DNA of 34,909 nt, from the NCBI GenBank assembly GCA_035515515.1, contig DATJBC010000027.1, forward strand, positions 1 through 34,909, written 5' to 3'. This DNA is from DATJBC01 sp035515515 (GTDB lineage Bacteria; Actinomycetota; Acidimicrobiia; Acidimicrobiales; UBA8190). The translations under genes were made by a program, and so were the position numbers. This document shows positions 6,220 to 15,540 of the stretch, piece by piece (the first letter of the stretch is position 1; each line of letters begins with the position of its first letter). A model generated the notes under the pieces. The model had not been told where the DNA came from and ran no database searches. It was given only the letters and a program-made list of their open reading frames with translations.

Positions 6220-7488
6220 ATGGACGCCCACGCCGAGTACACCGACGCAGCCGCCGTCACCACCAGCGGCTGGGTGGCACCGGGATTCGAGGCCGTGCAG
6301 GAGGCCTTCCAGTCGAACTTCGACGCCGGGCGCGAGGTGGGCGCGGCGTTCGCCGCCTATCACCGGGGCGAGAAGGTCGTGGACCTGTGGGGCGGGATCG
6401 CCGACCAGAGCACCGGCCGGCCGTGGGACGAGGACACCATGGTGCTCGTCTACTCCACCACCAAGGGCGTGACCGCCATGTGCGCGCACCGGCTGGCGCA
6501 AGAGGGACGGCTGGACATCGAGGCGCCGGTGGCCACCTACTGGCCCGAGTTCGCGCAGGCCGGCAAGGAGCAGGTGACCGTGGCCGACCTGTTGTCGCAC
6601 CGGGCCGGGCTGGCGTGGGTGGACGGCACCATGACGGCCGAGGAGATGTTGCGCTGGGACCCCGTGATCAGGGCCCTCGAACGCCAGGCGCCGTCGTGGC
6701 CGCCGGGCACCGCCCACGGGTACCACGCCACCACCTACGGCTGGCTGGTGGGCGAGGTGGTGCGGCGCGTGACGGACGTGAGCATCGGCACCTACCTGCG
6801 CGACGAGATCGCCGGCCCGCTCGGGGCCGACTTCTACATCGGCCTGCCGCCCGCCGAGGAGCCCCGGGTGGCCCGGCTCGTGTCGTTCCTCGACGCCCTG
6901 CGCGCCGGGAGGGCGCCGGCGCCCACCGAGCCGGGCACGGGCCCCGACATGCGCGCGCTGGCCGAGCTGGCCGGGTCCTTCCTGGCACCCGGCGGCGCCT
7001 TGCACAGCGCCCTCAACGCCCCCGGCGGGGTGTTCGGCGACGAGGGCATCTGGCACACCCCCGCCCTCCACCAGGCCGAGATCCCGGCCGCCAACGGCAT
7101 CGGCGACGCCCGGGGGATCGCCTGTCTGTACGGGGCGTGCGTGGACGAGGTGCGGGCGCGCTCGGGCGAGCCCTTCCGCGTCCTGAGCGCCGAGCAGCTG
7201 GACAAGGCCACCCGGCAGCAGACCGAGGGCCCCGATACCGTCCTTCTGGGCCTGGACCTCCAGTGGGGGCTCGGGTTCAACGTCAACGCCGGGCTCATCG
7301 GCCTCGCCCGCCTGGGCGGCCCGCGCGCCTTCGGGCACTTCGGGATGGGGGGCTCGGCGGGGTGGGCCGATCCCGACCTCCACCTCGGCATGGCCTACGT
7401 GATGAACAAGATGGAGATCGGCACCACCGGCGACACCCGCAGCTACCGGCTCATGCGGGCGTGCATCGACGCCGCCGGCAAGGCCTGA
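6220..7488 (+). CDS. Serine hydrolase, class C beta-lactamase / EstB-like family
   Basis: The 422-residue protein carries the SxxK nucleophile motif as Ser79-Thr-Thr-Lys82 in VYSTTKGV. DLLSHRAGLAW follows, then a Tyr-containing motif (HGYHATTYGWLVGEV, Tyr168 as likely base) and near the C-terminus HFGMGGSAGWADP, in the place of the KTG/HTG element. These fit the beta-lactamase/transpeptidase-like (PF00144) family, many of whose members are esterases rather than antibiotic-degrading enzymes. No signal peptide is present, so a cytoplasmic esterase is more likely than a periplasmic beta-lactamase. The start is set by the leaderless-type promoter. Confidence 0.9.
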   Translation: MDAHAEYTDAAAVTTSGWVAPGFEAVQEAFQSNFDAGREVGAAFAAYHRGEKVVDLWGGIADQSTGRPWDEDTMVLVYSTTKGVTAMCAHRLAQEGRLDIEAPVATYWPEFAQAGKEQVTVADLLSHRAGLAWVDGTMTAEEMLRWDPVIRALERQAPSWPPGTAHGYHATTYGWLVGEVVRRVTDVSIGTYLRDEIAGPLGADFYIGLPPAEEPRVARLVSFLDALRAGRAPAPTEPGTGPDMRALAELAGSFLAPGGALHSALNAPGGVFGDEGIWHTPALHQAEIPAANGIGDARGIACLYGACVDEVRARSGEPFRVLSAEQLDKATRQQTEGPDTVLLGLDLQWGLGFNVNAGLIGLARLGGPRAFGHFGMGGSAGWADPDLHLGMAYVMNKMEIGTTGDTRSYRLMRACIDAAGKA

Positions 7489-7505
7489 GACGAGGGGGGC
7501 CTGAC

Positions 7506-8474
7506 ATGAAGGCGGCCGTCTACTACGAGACCGGGGCCCCCGACGTCCTGCGCTACGAGGACGTGCCCGACCCCGTGCCCGGCCCCCGCGACGTGCTGGT
7601 GCGGGTGGAGGCCATCAGCATCGAGGGCGGCGACACCCTCAGCCGGGCCGGCGGGGAGCTCGCCGCCGCGCCCCACGTCGTGGGATACCAGTGCGCGGGC
7701 ACGGTGGTGGGCGCGGGCGACGACGTGGAGACCCTCGGCGTGGGCGACCGGGTCGTGACGGTGGGGCTGGACGGCTCCCACGCCGAGCTCCGGGCGGTCC
7801 CCGAGGCCTTCTGCTGGGCCGTCCCCGAGGGCATGGACAGCGCCGTGGCCGCCTGCATCCCGGTCCCCTTCGGCACCGCCGACGACTGCCTGTTCGAGTT
7901 CGGGCGCCTCCAGCCCGGCGAGTGGGCGTTGGTGCACGCGGGCGCCAGCGGCCTGGGGATCGCCGCCGTCCAGCTGGCGCACCGGGCCGGGGCCCGGGTG
8001 CTCGCCACGGCGTCGAGCGACGACAAGCTGGCCCGCCTGGGCCCCCTGGGCCTGGACGAGGGGATCAACTACGCCGAGAAGGACTTCGCCACCGAAGTGC
8101 GGCGGCTCACCGACGGCCACGGCGCCGACGTCATCGTGGATTCGGTGGGCGGCGCCAACCTCCAACGCAGCCTGGAGTGCCTCGCCTACCGGGGGCGCTG
8201 CATCACGGTGGGCGACGCCGGGCGCGACGTGCGCGACAGCCTGGACGTCGCCGGCCTGCGCCCCAACAACCAGAGCCTGATCGGCTACTTCCTCGGGGCC
8301 GAGATCTTCCTCGCCCGGCGCGCCCACGCGCTCATCGCCACGCACATCGCCGACGTGGCGGCCGGCCGGCTGCAGGTGGTGATCGACCGGCGCTTCGCCC
8401 TGGCCGAGGCGGCCGCCGCCCACGCGTACGTCGAGAGCCGCCGGGCCTTCGGACGCGTCCTGCTCGTGCCCTGA
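7506..8474 (+). CDS. Zinc-independent NADPH:quinone oxidoreductase (MDR superfamily)
   Basis: The 322-residue length and MKAAVYYETGAPDVLRYEDVPDP start are typical of quinone oxidoreductase/zeta-crystallin-like MDR proteins. The N-terminal GroES-like domain is followed by a Rossmann fold with VHAGASGLGIAAVQLA, the nucleotide-binding turn. The structural zinc Cys cluster of alcohol dehydrogenases is absent. The enzyme probably reduces a quinone or other conjugated carbonyl with NAD(P)H. The ATG is preceded by GAGGGGGG about 6 nt away, and the upstream hydrolase ends only 17 nt before, so they likely share a transcript. This is one of the few starts here with a clear ribosome-binding site. Confidence 0.9.
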   Translation: MKAAVYYETGAPDVLRYEDVPDPVPGPRDVLVRVEAISIEGGDTLSRAGGELAAAPHVVGYQCAGTVVGAGDDVETLGVGDRVVTVGLDGSHAELRAVPEAFCWAVPEGMDSAVAACIPVPFGTADDCLFEFGRLQPGEWALVHAGASGLGIAAVQLAHRAGARVLATASSDDKLARLGPLGLDEGINYAEKDFATEVRRLTDGHGADVIVDSVGGANLQRSLECLAYRGRCITVGDAGRDVRDSLDVAGLRPNNQSLIGYFLGAEIFLARRAHALIATHIADVAAGRLQVVIDRRFALAEAAAAHAYVESRRAFGRVLLVP

Positions 8475-8504
8475 GCGGTCCGGTCGCCGCCGGGCGGCGG
8501 CGGC

Positions 8505-8510
8505 TACGGT
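8505..8510 (+). promoter_or_regulatory. Putative -10 element (TACGGT), leaderless start
   Basis: TACGGT lies 8 nt before the GTG at 8519. No Shine-Dalgarno sequence is present. Confidence 0.4.
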
Positions 8511-8518
8511 TCGGCGCC

Positions 8519-9466
8519 GTGGGGCTGCGGGCCGCTGTGTGGGACCTCGGAAGCAGCTCGTTCCACCTGCTCGTGTGCGAAGTGGGCAAGGACGAGGCGC
8601 TCGTGCCCGTCCTGCACCGGCGCAGCACCCTCAACCTCGGCTTGAGCGTGGGGCGCAGCGGGAGCATCCCCCGGGACCGCATCGCCGCCTCGGTGCGGGC
8701 GGTCAAGCGTCTGCGCGCCGGCCTGTCGGCGGCCAAGGCCTCGGTGGTGGTGGCCGTGGCCACGGCCGCGGTGCGCGACGCCGCCAACAGCGCCGAGGTG
8801 GTCGAGCGCCTCGAGCGCGCCGTGGGGACCGAGGTGCGCGTCCTCGACGGCGAGGAGGAGGCCCGGCTGTGCTTCCTCGGCCAGCGGGCCGGGGTGTGGA
8901 CGGCGCCGGGCCCCACCCTGGGCATGGACCTCGGCGGCGGCAGCCTCGAGGTCGCCCTGGGGGACGACGACGGGGTGGCGCTGGCCACGAGCGCGGCCGT
9001 GGGGCCGGCCCGGCTCCGGGGGGAGCTCGGCACCGGTGACCCCCTGTCCGACGCCGACCGCGGCGCCCTGTGCGCCCGCACGGCCGAGGCCGTCGCCCCC
9101 ATCGCCCGGCAGCTGGCCCGCTGGCCCCAGGTCGCCGACCGCACCGTGGTGAGCGGCGGAACGGTGCGGGCGCTGGCCCGCGTGGCCACGGCCCGGGCCC
9201 GCCGCACGCCCTCGGCCGGGCCCGGCGAGGTCAACCAGGTGGAGCTGCCCGCGGGCCAGGTGCGCGCCCTGGCGGACACCATGGCCGGCCTGGACCTGGC
9301 CGGGCGGCTGGCCCTGCCGGGGATGCAGGCCCGTCGGGCGGCCCTGCTGCCCGTGGGCGCGACCGTGCTGTGCGCTGTGGCCACGACGTTCGGCGTCGAC
9401 CGCTTCGTCGTGAGCGAGTGGGGACTGCGAGAGGGCGCGCTCCTGGACGCGCTCCGGCGGCGGTGA
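8519..9466 (+). CDS. Ppx/GppA family exopolyphosphatase / pppGpp phosphohydrolase-like protein
   Basis: The 315-residue protein begins with VWDLGSSSFHLLV, the phosphate-1 loop of the ASKHA (actin-like) fold. In the family this is usually IDLGSNSFHLLV, so Asn is replaced by Ser here. The second loop is GMDLGGGSLEVALG and a third is VVSGGTVRALARV. The C-terminus SEWGLREGALLDAL is typical. Only the Ppx/GppA core is present, without an HD-type C-terminal domain. The likely role is hydrolysis of polyphosphate or pppGpp in stress signalling. It converges with the DUF5679 gene with a 4-nt gap. Confidence 0.88.
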   Translation: MGLRAAVWDLGSSSFHLLVCEVGKDEALVPVLHRRSTLNLGLSVGRSGSIPRDRIAASVRAVKRLRAGLSAAKASVVVAVATAAVRDAANSAEVVERLERAVGTEVRVLDGEEEARLCFLGQRAGVWTAPGPTLGMDLGGGSLEVALGDDDGVALATSAAVGPARLRGELGTGDPLSDADRGALCARTAEAVAPIARQLARWPQVADRTVVSGGTVRALARVATARARRTPSAGPGEVNQVELPAGQVRALADTMAGLDLAGRLALPGMQARRAALLPVGATVLCAVATTFGVDRFVVSEWGLREGALLDALRRR

Positions 9467-9470
9467 GCCC

Positions 9471-9620
9471 CTACTTCTTGCCCAGGATGCGGTTCATCTT
9501 CGTGCCGCAGGTGGGGCAGTTGCCCTGGGCGGCGCGCCGACCGTTGGCAAGCTCGACTTCTTGGCCCTCGAACTGTCGCTTTTCACGGCATTTCACGCAG
9601 TAGCCCTCGTACGAAGCCAC
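9471..9620 (-). CDS. Small zinc-ribbon protein (DUF5679-like)
   Basis: This 49-residue protein has two CxxC pairs: Cys8-Val-Lys-Cys11 and Cys35-Pro-Thr-Cys38. Between them is a basic/acidic stretch including ELANGRRAAQGNCP, and the end is KMNRILGKK. This matches the DUF5679 pattern of very small actinobacterial and archaeal proteins; zinc binding is likely, and a nucleic-acid or ribosome-related role is only a guess. GTG 9620 is supported by a perfect AGGAGG at 9627-9632, six bases upstream, the best Shine-Dalgarno in the window. A TAGCTT hexamer about 42 nt upstream on the minus strand could be its -10. Confidence 0.82.
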   Translation of the reverse strand: MASYEGYCVKCREKRQFEGQEVELANGRRAAQGNCPTCGTKMNRILGKK

Positions 9621-9786
9621 GTTCGTCCTCCTCACTGTGCCCCCCGCCACGGGACGGGTCGAAGCTATCCCCGTGCCTGGGGGGACACGCGGATGGTGGC
9701 CTCCTGACCTGGAGCGCCGGGGGCCGGCCACGGCACACTGGGGCGGCTCACCAGGGGGCCGGGGGGCCGACGTCGAGGAGGTCGAC

Positions 9787-10653
9787 ATGGGAGAGCAGGA
9801 GCCCGTCGTGGCGATCCTGGCCGAGGAGTGGGGGGCCATCGACGCCCTGCTGCGCGGGCTCGAGGCGTCCGAGTGGGAGCTCCCCACCGAGTGCCCGGGC
9901 TGGACGGTGCGCGACGTCGTGTCCCACCTGGTGGGGACGGAGCGGTCGCTCCTGGGCGACCCCGAGCCCGAGCGCCCGTCGCCCGCGCCGGCGCACGTGC
10001 GCAACCCGGTGGGGGCCGGCAACGAGGCCTGGGTGGCCGCCCGCCGGTCGCGCCCGGGGGCGGAGGTGGCCGAGGAGTTCCGGGCGGTGACCGGCCGCCG
10101 CCTGTCCGAGCTGCGTGCCGCGCCCGCCGAGCGGTTCGCCGCGCCCGGCCCGAGCCCCGTGGGCGTCGTCCCCTACCGGGAGTTCATGCACGTGCGCGTC
10201 ATGGACTGCTGGGTGCACGAGCAGGACATCCGGGTGGCGACGGGACGTCCCGGCCACGACGACGGGCCCGCCGCGCGCCTCTCGCTCGATCGTCTCGCCT
10301 CGGGCCTGCCCTTCGTGGTGGGCAAGCAGGCGGCTGCGCCGGAGGGGTCCGCGGTGACCGTCGACGTGCGCGGCCCGTTGGCGCGCCGCGTCGACATCGT
10401 GGTCCGTGACGGGCGCGCCGTGGTGCGGGACGCGCCGGTGAGCGGCGGTGCCCCGGGCCGCCCCGACGACACGGTGCATTCCGACGACACGGTGCACCCC
10501 GACGTCACGTTGCACATGGACACCGACACCTTCTGGCGGCTCACCTGCGGGCGCATGACGGGGGACGCGGCGCGCCACGCCGGCCTCGTGACCCTCGACG
10601 GTGACGGCGACCTCGGCGATCGCGTCCTGGGCGCCATGGCGTTCATGATCTGA
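9787..10653 (+). CDS. Maleylpyruvate isomerase family mycothiol-dependent enzyme (DinB-like)
   Basis: The 288-residue protein has a DinB-like four-helix N-terminal domain with ECPGWTVRDVVSHLVGTE and MHVRVMDCWVHEQDIR. The histidines in SHL and in WVHEQD are the likely metal ligands of the MDMPI family. The C-terminal part (from about residue 180) ends with TDTFWRLTCGRMTG, the SCP2-like MDMPI_C domain. Known members use mycothiol as cofactor, which fits an actinobacterium; the substrate is unknown. The ATG has GAGGAGG five bases upstream. Three 18-bp tandem units at 10463-10516 encode DDTVHS-DDTVHP-DVTLHM. Confidence 0.85.
   Translation: MGEQEPVVAILAEEWGAIDALLRGLEASEWELPTECPGWTVRDVVSHLVGTERSLLGDPEPERPSPAPAHVRNPVGAGNEAWVAARRSRPGAEVAEEFRAVTGRRLSELRAAPAERFAAPGPSPVGVVPYREFMHVRVMDCWVHEQDIRVATGRPGHDDGPAARLSLDRLASGLPFVVGKQAAAPEGSAVTVDVRGPLARRVDIVVRDGRAVVRDAPVSGGAPGRPDDTVHSDDTVHPDVTLHMDTDTFWRLTCGRMTGDAARHAGLVTLDGDGDLGDRVLGAMAFMI
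10463..10516 (+). repeat. Three 18-bp tandem units inside the MDMPI-like gene
   Basis: Units 1 and 2 (10463-10480, 10481-10498) differ only at the final bases. Unit 3 (10499-10516) is more diverged. They encode DDTVHS, DDTVHP and DVTLHM in the C-terminal domain and keep the reading frame. Confidence 0.75.
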
Positions 10654-10667
10654 GCCGCGGCGGCCAC

Positions 10668-10714
10668 GCACGGCCCGTCCGGGCGGCTGCGGGGCCGTGC
10701 CCGCCCCCGGCGGG
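10668..10714. terminator. Two tandem hairpins between MDMPI-like gene and tig
   Basis: The first is a perfect 9-bp inverted repeat, GCACGGCCC/GGGCCGTGC (10668-10676 and 10692-10700). The second, CCCGCC-CCC-GGCGGG, follows at 10700-10714. They start 14 nt after the MDMPI-like stop codon and end before the tig promoter. The position suggests a terminator, although no T-tract follows. Confidence 0.45.
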
Positions 10715-10752
10715 TGCCCCGGCTCGTGCGGGGGGCTCGTCGCCGGTGCTTG

Positions 10753-10758
10753 TAGACT
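10753..10758 (+). promoter_or_regulatory. Putative -10 element (TAGACT) for tig
   Basis: TAGACT lies 11 nt before the ATG at 10770. The predicted 5' leader is only a few bases long. The same hexamer precedes the radical SAM and rplU genes. Confidence 0.55.
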
Positions 10759-10769
10759 CTGCCTTCCTT

Positions 10770-12215
10770 ATGCGCGCCACCGCCGCACCGGTCGAGGGCA
10801 ACCGGGTCCGCCTGTCCGTCGAGGTCGACGAGTCGGAGGTGGACGAGGCGATGAAGGCCACCGTGCGCCGGCTGTCGGGCCAGGTGCGGGTGCCGGGGTT
10901 CCGGCCCGGCAAGGTCCCCCGCCAGGTGCTCGAGGCGCGCCTGGGCGGCGCCGGCGCGCTGCGGCAACAGGCGCTGAGCGACGCGCTGCCCGACCTCTAC
11001 GCCCGCGCCGTGGTCGACGCCGAGCTCGACCCCATCGCCGCCCCGACCATCGACATCACCTCCGGCGAGGACGCCGGCCCGGTGACCTTCGACGCCGTGG
11101 TCGAGATACGGCCGACCGTCTCGGTCGCCGGATACCTCGGGTTGCAGGTGACGGTGCCCAGCCTCGAGGTGACCGACGACGACGTGCGGGGCCAGATCGA
11201 CCGGCTGCGCGACCAGTTCGGGGAGCTGCAGTCGGTGTCGCGCCCGGCGCGCGACGGTGACCACGTCTCGATCGACATCCACGGCACGCGCTCACACGGG
11301 GACGACATCGACGTCGAGGACTACCTCTACGAGGTGGGCAGCGGCGAGCAGATCGTGGGCCTCGACGCCCAGCTGCGGGGGGCCAAGCCCGGTGACATCC
11401 TCCAGTTCGCCGCCCCGGTGCGCGGGCCCGACGACACCGAGGAGACGGCATCGGTCCGGGTGCTCGTGAAGGACGTCCGGGAGAAGGTCCTCCCCGAGGT
11501 GACCGACGAGTGGGCCGCCGAGGCGTCGGAGTTCGACACCGTGGCCGAGCTCGAGGAGGACCTGCGGGGGCGCCTGCGCCAGATCAAGGTGCTCGAGGCC
11601 CAGATGGCCATGCGGGAGCGCACCCTCGACGCCCTCATCGGCCTGGTGGCCGACGAGCCCCCCGAGGCGCTGGTGGAGGCCGAGGTCCGCGAGCGCCTGC
11701 ACGACCTCGGCCACCGCCTCCAGGCCCGGCGCCTCACCGTCGAGCAGTTCCTCCAGGCGTCGGGCCGGGACGAGGCGTCCCTGCTGGAGGAGATCCGCGC
11801 CGACGCCGCCCGCGCCGTCCGCCTCGACCTCGCGCTCCGGGCCCTGGCCGACGCCGAGGACGTCCAGGTCAGCGAGGAGGAGCTGGACGAGTCGGTGGCC
11901 GAGATGGCGCAGCAGGCGGGGACCACGCCCGCCGATCTTCGTCGCCGACTCGACCGCACAGGGAGGCTGCCCGCGGTACGCTCCGATAGGAGAAAGTCGA
12001 AGGCACTGACCTGGCTCTTCGACCACGTGGGGTTGGTCGACGAGGACGGGGAGCCCCTGTCCAGGGACGTCCTGGCACTGGACGTCGGAGCGCACGACGT
12101 GGGTGATGCGCACGAGGCCGGCCCCGAGAGCGTGGCGGACGGCGCCGGGCCGGGCGAGGGAGGGAGCGAGGGCGTGCAGGCTGAGCAGGAGCCCACCACG
12201 GAGGCCGGGGCGTGA
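10770..12215 (+). CDS. tig: Trigger factor (ribosome-associated chaperone and prolyl isomerase)
   Basis: The 481-residue protein has the three trigger factor domains. The N-terminal ribosome-binding domain carries the signature VPGFRPGKVPRQVLEARLG. A FKBP-type PPIase domain follows at roughly residues 155-240 (DGDHVSIDIHGT, GLDAQLRGAKPGD). The helical C-terminal chaperone arms run from about 240. The end is an acidic Gly/Glu tail of about 40 residues, common in actinobacterial trigger factors. ATG 10770 is chosen because RLSVEVDE, the first strand, follows directly and a promoter hexamer sits just upstream. The stop overlaps the clpP GTG (GTGA), linking the chaperone with the Clp protease. 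Confidence 0.97.
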   Translation: MRATAAPVEGNRVRLSVEVDESEVDEAMKATVRRLSGQVRVPGFRPGKVPRQVLEARLGGAGALRQQALSDALPDLYARAVVDAELDPIAAPTIDITSGEDAGPVTFDAVVEIRPTVSVAGYLGLQVTVPSLEVTDDDVRGQIDRLRDQFGELQSVSRPARDGDHVSIDIHGTRSHGDDIDVEDYLYEVGSGEQIVGLDAQLRGAKPGDILQFAAPVRGPDDTEETASVRVLVKDVREKVLPEVTDEWAAEASEFDTVAELEEDLRGRLRQIKVLEAQMAMRERTLDALIGLVADEPPEALVEAEVRERLHDLGHRLQARRLTVEQFLQASGRDEASLLEEIRADAARAVRLDLALRALADAEDVQVSEEELDESVAEMAQQAGTTPADLRRRLDRTGRLPAVRSDRRKSKALTWLFDHVGLVDEDGEPLSRDVLALDVGAHDVGDAHEAGPESVADGAGPGEGGSEGVQAEQEPTTEAGA

Positions 12216-12853
12216 GGGTGAGCGCCGAGGCGTACGGCTACCTGGTCCCGACCGTCATCGAGCAGACGAGCCGGGGCGAGCGCGGCTACGACCTGTACTC
12301 GCGGCTGCTCAAGGAGCGCATCATCATCCTGGGCACGCCCATCGACGACGCCGTGGCCAACCTGATCTGCGCCCAGATGCTGTTCCTCGAGTACGAGGAG
12401 CCGGACAAGGACATCCACCTCTACGTGAACTCGCCCGGTGGCGACATCACGGCCCTGTTCGCCATCTACGACACCATGAAGTTCGTCAAGCCCGACGTCT
12501 CCACGTTCTGCTTCGGCCAGGCGGCCTCGGCCGCCGCGGTGCTGCTGGCGGCGGGGGCCCCGGGCAAGCGCTTCGCCCTGCCGCACGCCCGCATCCTCCT
12601 GCACCAGCCCTGGGGCGGCGCCGCGGGGCAGGCCAGCGACATCGAGCTCCAGGCCAGGGAGATCATCCGCATGCGCGACCTGCTCAACTCGATGCTGGCC
12701 GAGGACACCGGGCAGTCCGTGGACAAGATCGCCCGTGACACCGACCGTGACTTCGTCATCACGGCCGACGAAGCCGTCCAGTACGGCCTGATCGACGAGG
12801 TCATCACGACGCGCGACGCCGTGGGCGCCGCCGAAGCCGTCGGCGCGGCGTAG
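12212..12853 (+). CDS. clpP: ATP-dependent Clp protease proteolytic subunit
   Basis: The 213-residue protein has the serine protease triad: Ser106 in FGQAASAAA, His131 in HARILLHQP and Asp180 in DTDRD. Their spacing equals E. coli Ser97/His122/Asp171. YVNSPGGDITALFAIYDTM is the typical oligomer-contact region. The GQAASAAAVLLAAG segment resembles mycobacterial ClpP2, while LPHARILLHQP and the SDIELQA region are closer to ClpP1, as far as I recall them. Only one clpP is present between tig and clpX. The GTG start overlaps the tig stop. The TAG stop is the first half of the clpX promoter hexamer. Confidence 0.97.
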   Translation: MRVSAEAYGYLVPTVIEQTSRGERGYDLYSRLLKERIIILGTPIDDAVANLICAQMLFLEYEEPDKDIHLYVNSPGGDITALFAIYDTMKFVKPDVSTFCFGQAASAAAVLLAAGAPGKRFALPHARILLHQPWGGAAGQASDIELQAREIIRMRDLLNSMLAEDTGQSVDKIARDTDRDFVITADEAVQYGLIDEVITTRDAVGAAEAVGAA

Positions 12854-12856
12854 GCT
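12851..12856 (+). promoter_or_regulatory. Putative -10 element (TAGGCT) for clpX, overlapping the clpP stop
   Basis: TAGGCT begins with the clpP stop codon. The clpX GTG is 23 nt further on, with AAGGGGG at about 12869-12875 as ribosome-binding site. A short leadered transcript is expected. Confidence 0.45.
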
Positions 12857-12879
12857 CGGACCGGGACGAAGGGGGAACG

Positions 12880-14154
<1,275 letters not shown>

Positions 14155-14171
14155 GCGACCGCCCGCCGGCG

Positions 14172-15527
14172 GTGCGCAGCGGCTCACCCGGCGCCGAGGA
14201 GCGCGCCGGGCGCGACGAGCTCGTCGCCTGGCTGGACGGCCACACCAACTTCGAGCAGTCCATGCCCACGCGGGCCGCCGTCCCCACGCTGGCGCGCATG
14301 GAGGCCCTGTGCCGCCTGCTCGGCGACCCCGAGCGGGCCTGCCCGGCGGTCCACATCACCGGCACCAACGGCAAGGGGTCGACGGCCCGCATCCTGACCG
14401 AGCTGTTCATGGCCAACGGGCTCACGGTGGGCACCTACACGAGCCCCAACCTCGACCGCGTCAACGAGCGCCTCACGCGCGACAACGAGCCCATCGACGA
14501 CGACGAGCTCGCCGAGGTGCTCGGATCGCTCGAGCTGCTGGAGGCGCTCGTGCCCGAGCGCCTGACCCGCTTCGAGTTGCTCACCGCGGCCGCCTTCCGG
14601 TGGTTCGCCGACACCGCCGTGGACGTGGCCGTGGTGGAGGTGGGACTGGGGGGGCGGTGGGACGCCACCAACGTGGTCGAGCCCGAGGTGGCCGTCGTCA
14701 CCAACGTCAGCTACGACCACGTCGAGGTCCTCGGCCCCACGCTGCGCGACATCGCCCGGGAGAAGGGCGGCATCATCAAGCCCGGGTGCCGGCTGGTGGT
14801 GGGGGAGCAGGACCCCGAGCTGCTGGCGCTGTTCCGGGAGGCGGCGGGCGAGGCGGGCGCGGCGTCCACCTGGGTGCGCGGCGAGGACTTCGCCTGCGCC
14901 AGCCAGGTGGCGGTGGGGGGCCGGCTGCTCGACGTGCGCACGCCCGGGGCGCGCTACCCCGAGGTCTTCCTCGGCCTGCGGGGCGCGCACCAGGCCGACA
15001 ACGCGGCGTGCGCCCTGGCGGCCGCCGAGGCGTTCTTCGGCGCGCCGCTGGCCGACGACGTCGTGGACCAGGCCTTCGCCTCGGTGCAGGTGCCGGGCCG
15101 GGTGGAGGTGGTGGGGCGCGCCCCCCTGGTGGTGCTCGACGGCGCCCACAACGTGGCCGGCGCGCACGCGCTGGCCCGGGCGCTGGCCGAGGACCTCGCC
15201 ACCGAGGGCGACACCGTGGCGGTGATCGGCATGCTCCAGGGCCGCGACCCGAGCGCCATGCTGGAGGCGCTGGCCCCCGCGGGGGTGCGCACCGTGGTGG
15301 CGTGCACGGCGGCCTCGCCCCGGGCGGTGCCCGCCGCCACCATCGCCGAGGCGGCCCGGGCCCTGGGGCTGCACGCCCTGGCCGTCGACACCGTGGAGGG
15401 CGCCCTCAGCCTGGCCCGCGCCCGGCTGGGCCCGCCCGACCGGCTGGTGGTCACGGGGTCGCTCTACGTCGTGGCCGAGGCCCGCGCCGCGCTGCTCGGA
15501 TCGACCGAAAACGCCCCGCCCGGTTAG
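14172..15527 (+). CDS. folC: Bifunctional folylpolyglutamate synthase / dihydrofolate synthase
   Basis: This 451-residue Mur-ligase-like enzyme adds glutamate to folates. The P-loop is HITGTNGKGST, followed by VVEVGLGGRWDATNV, VTNVSYDHVEVLG with the metal-binding His, and LDGAHN in the C-terminal domain. The opening LVAWLDGHTNFEQSMPTRA is typical. I chose GTG 14172, 18 nt after the clpX stop, because it is the nearest start before that conserved segment; an upstream in-frame CTG is less likely. The TAG stop overlaps the ndk promoter hexamer. Confidence 0.95.
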   Translation: MRSGSPGAEERAGRDELVAWLDGHTNFEQSMPTRAAVPTLARMEALCRLLGDPERACPAVHITGTNGKGSTARILTELFMANGLTVGTYTSPNLDRVNERLTRDNEPIDDDELAEVLGSLELLEALVPERLTRFELLTAAAFRWFADTAVDVAVVEVGLGGRWDATNVVEPEVAVVTNVSYDHVEVLGPTLRDIAREKGGIIKPGCRLVVGEQDPELLALFREAAGEAGAASTWVRGEDFACASQVAVGGRLLDVRTPGARYPEVFLGLRGAHQADNAACALAAAEAFFGAPLADDVVDQAFASVQVPGRVEVVGRAPLVVLDGAHNVAGAHALARALAEDLATEGDTVAVIGMLQGRDPSAMLEALAPAGVRTVVACTAASPRAVPAATIAEAARALGLHALAVDTVEGALSLARARLGPPDRLVVTGSLYVVAEARAALLGSTENAPPG

Positions 15528-15530
15528 CCT
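15501..15530 (+). promoter_or_regulatory. Putative ndk promoter (TCGACC-N18-TAGCCT)
   Basis: A -35-like TCGACC (15501-15506) and a -10-like TAGCCT (15525-15530) are separated by 18 nt. The ndk GTG lies 10 nt after the -10. The first three bases of TAGCCT are the folC stop codon. This is one of the better-matched promoters in the window. Confidence 0.5.
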
Positions 15531-15540
15531 GCGCCCTACC

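Noticed and set aside
3384..6263. Minus-strand frame of about 959 codons covering MFS and ferritin-like genes
   Set aside because: It is antisense to clear genes. Only its last part overlaps the glycosyltransferase remnant, which is reported separately.
6220..7488. Beta-lactamase-like gene considered as an antibiotic resistance determinant
   Set aside because: No signal peptide, and the HFGMGG and YHATTYGW motifs fit the esterase-like branch of the family.
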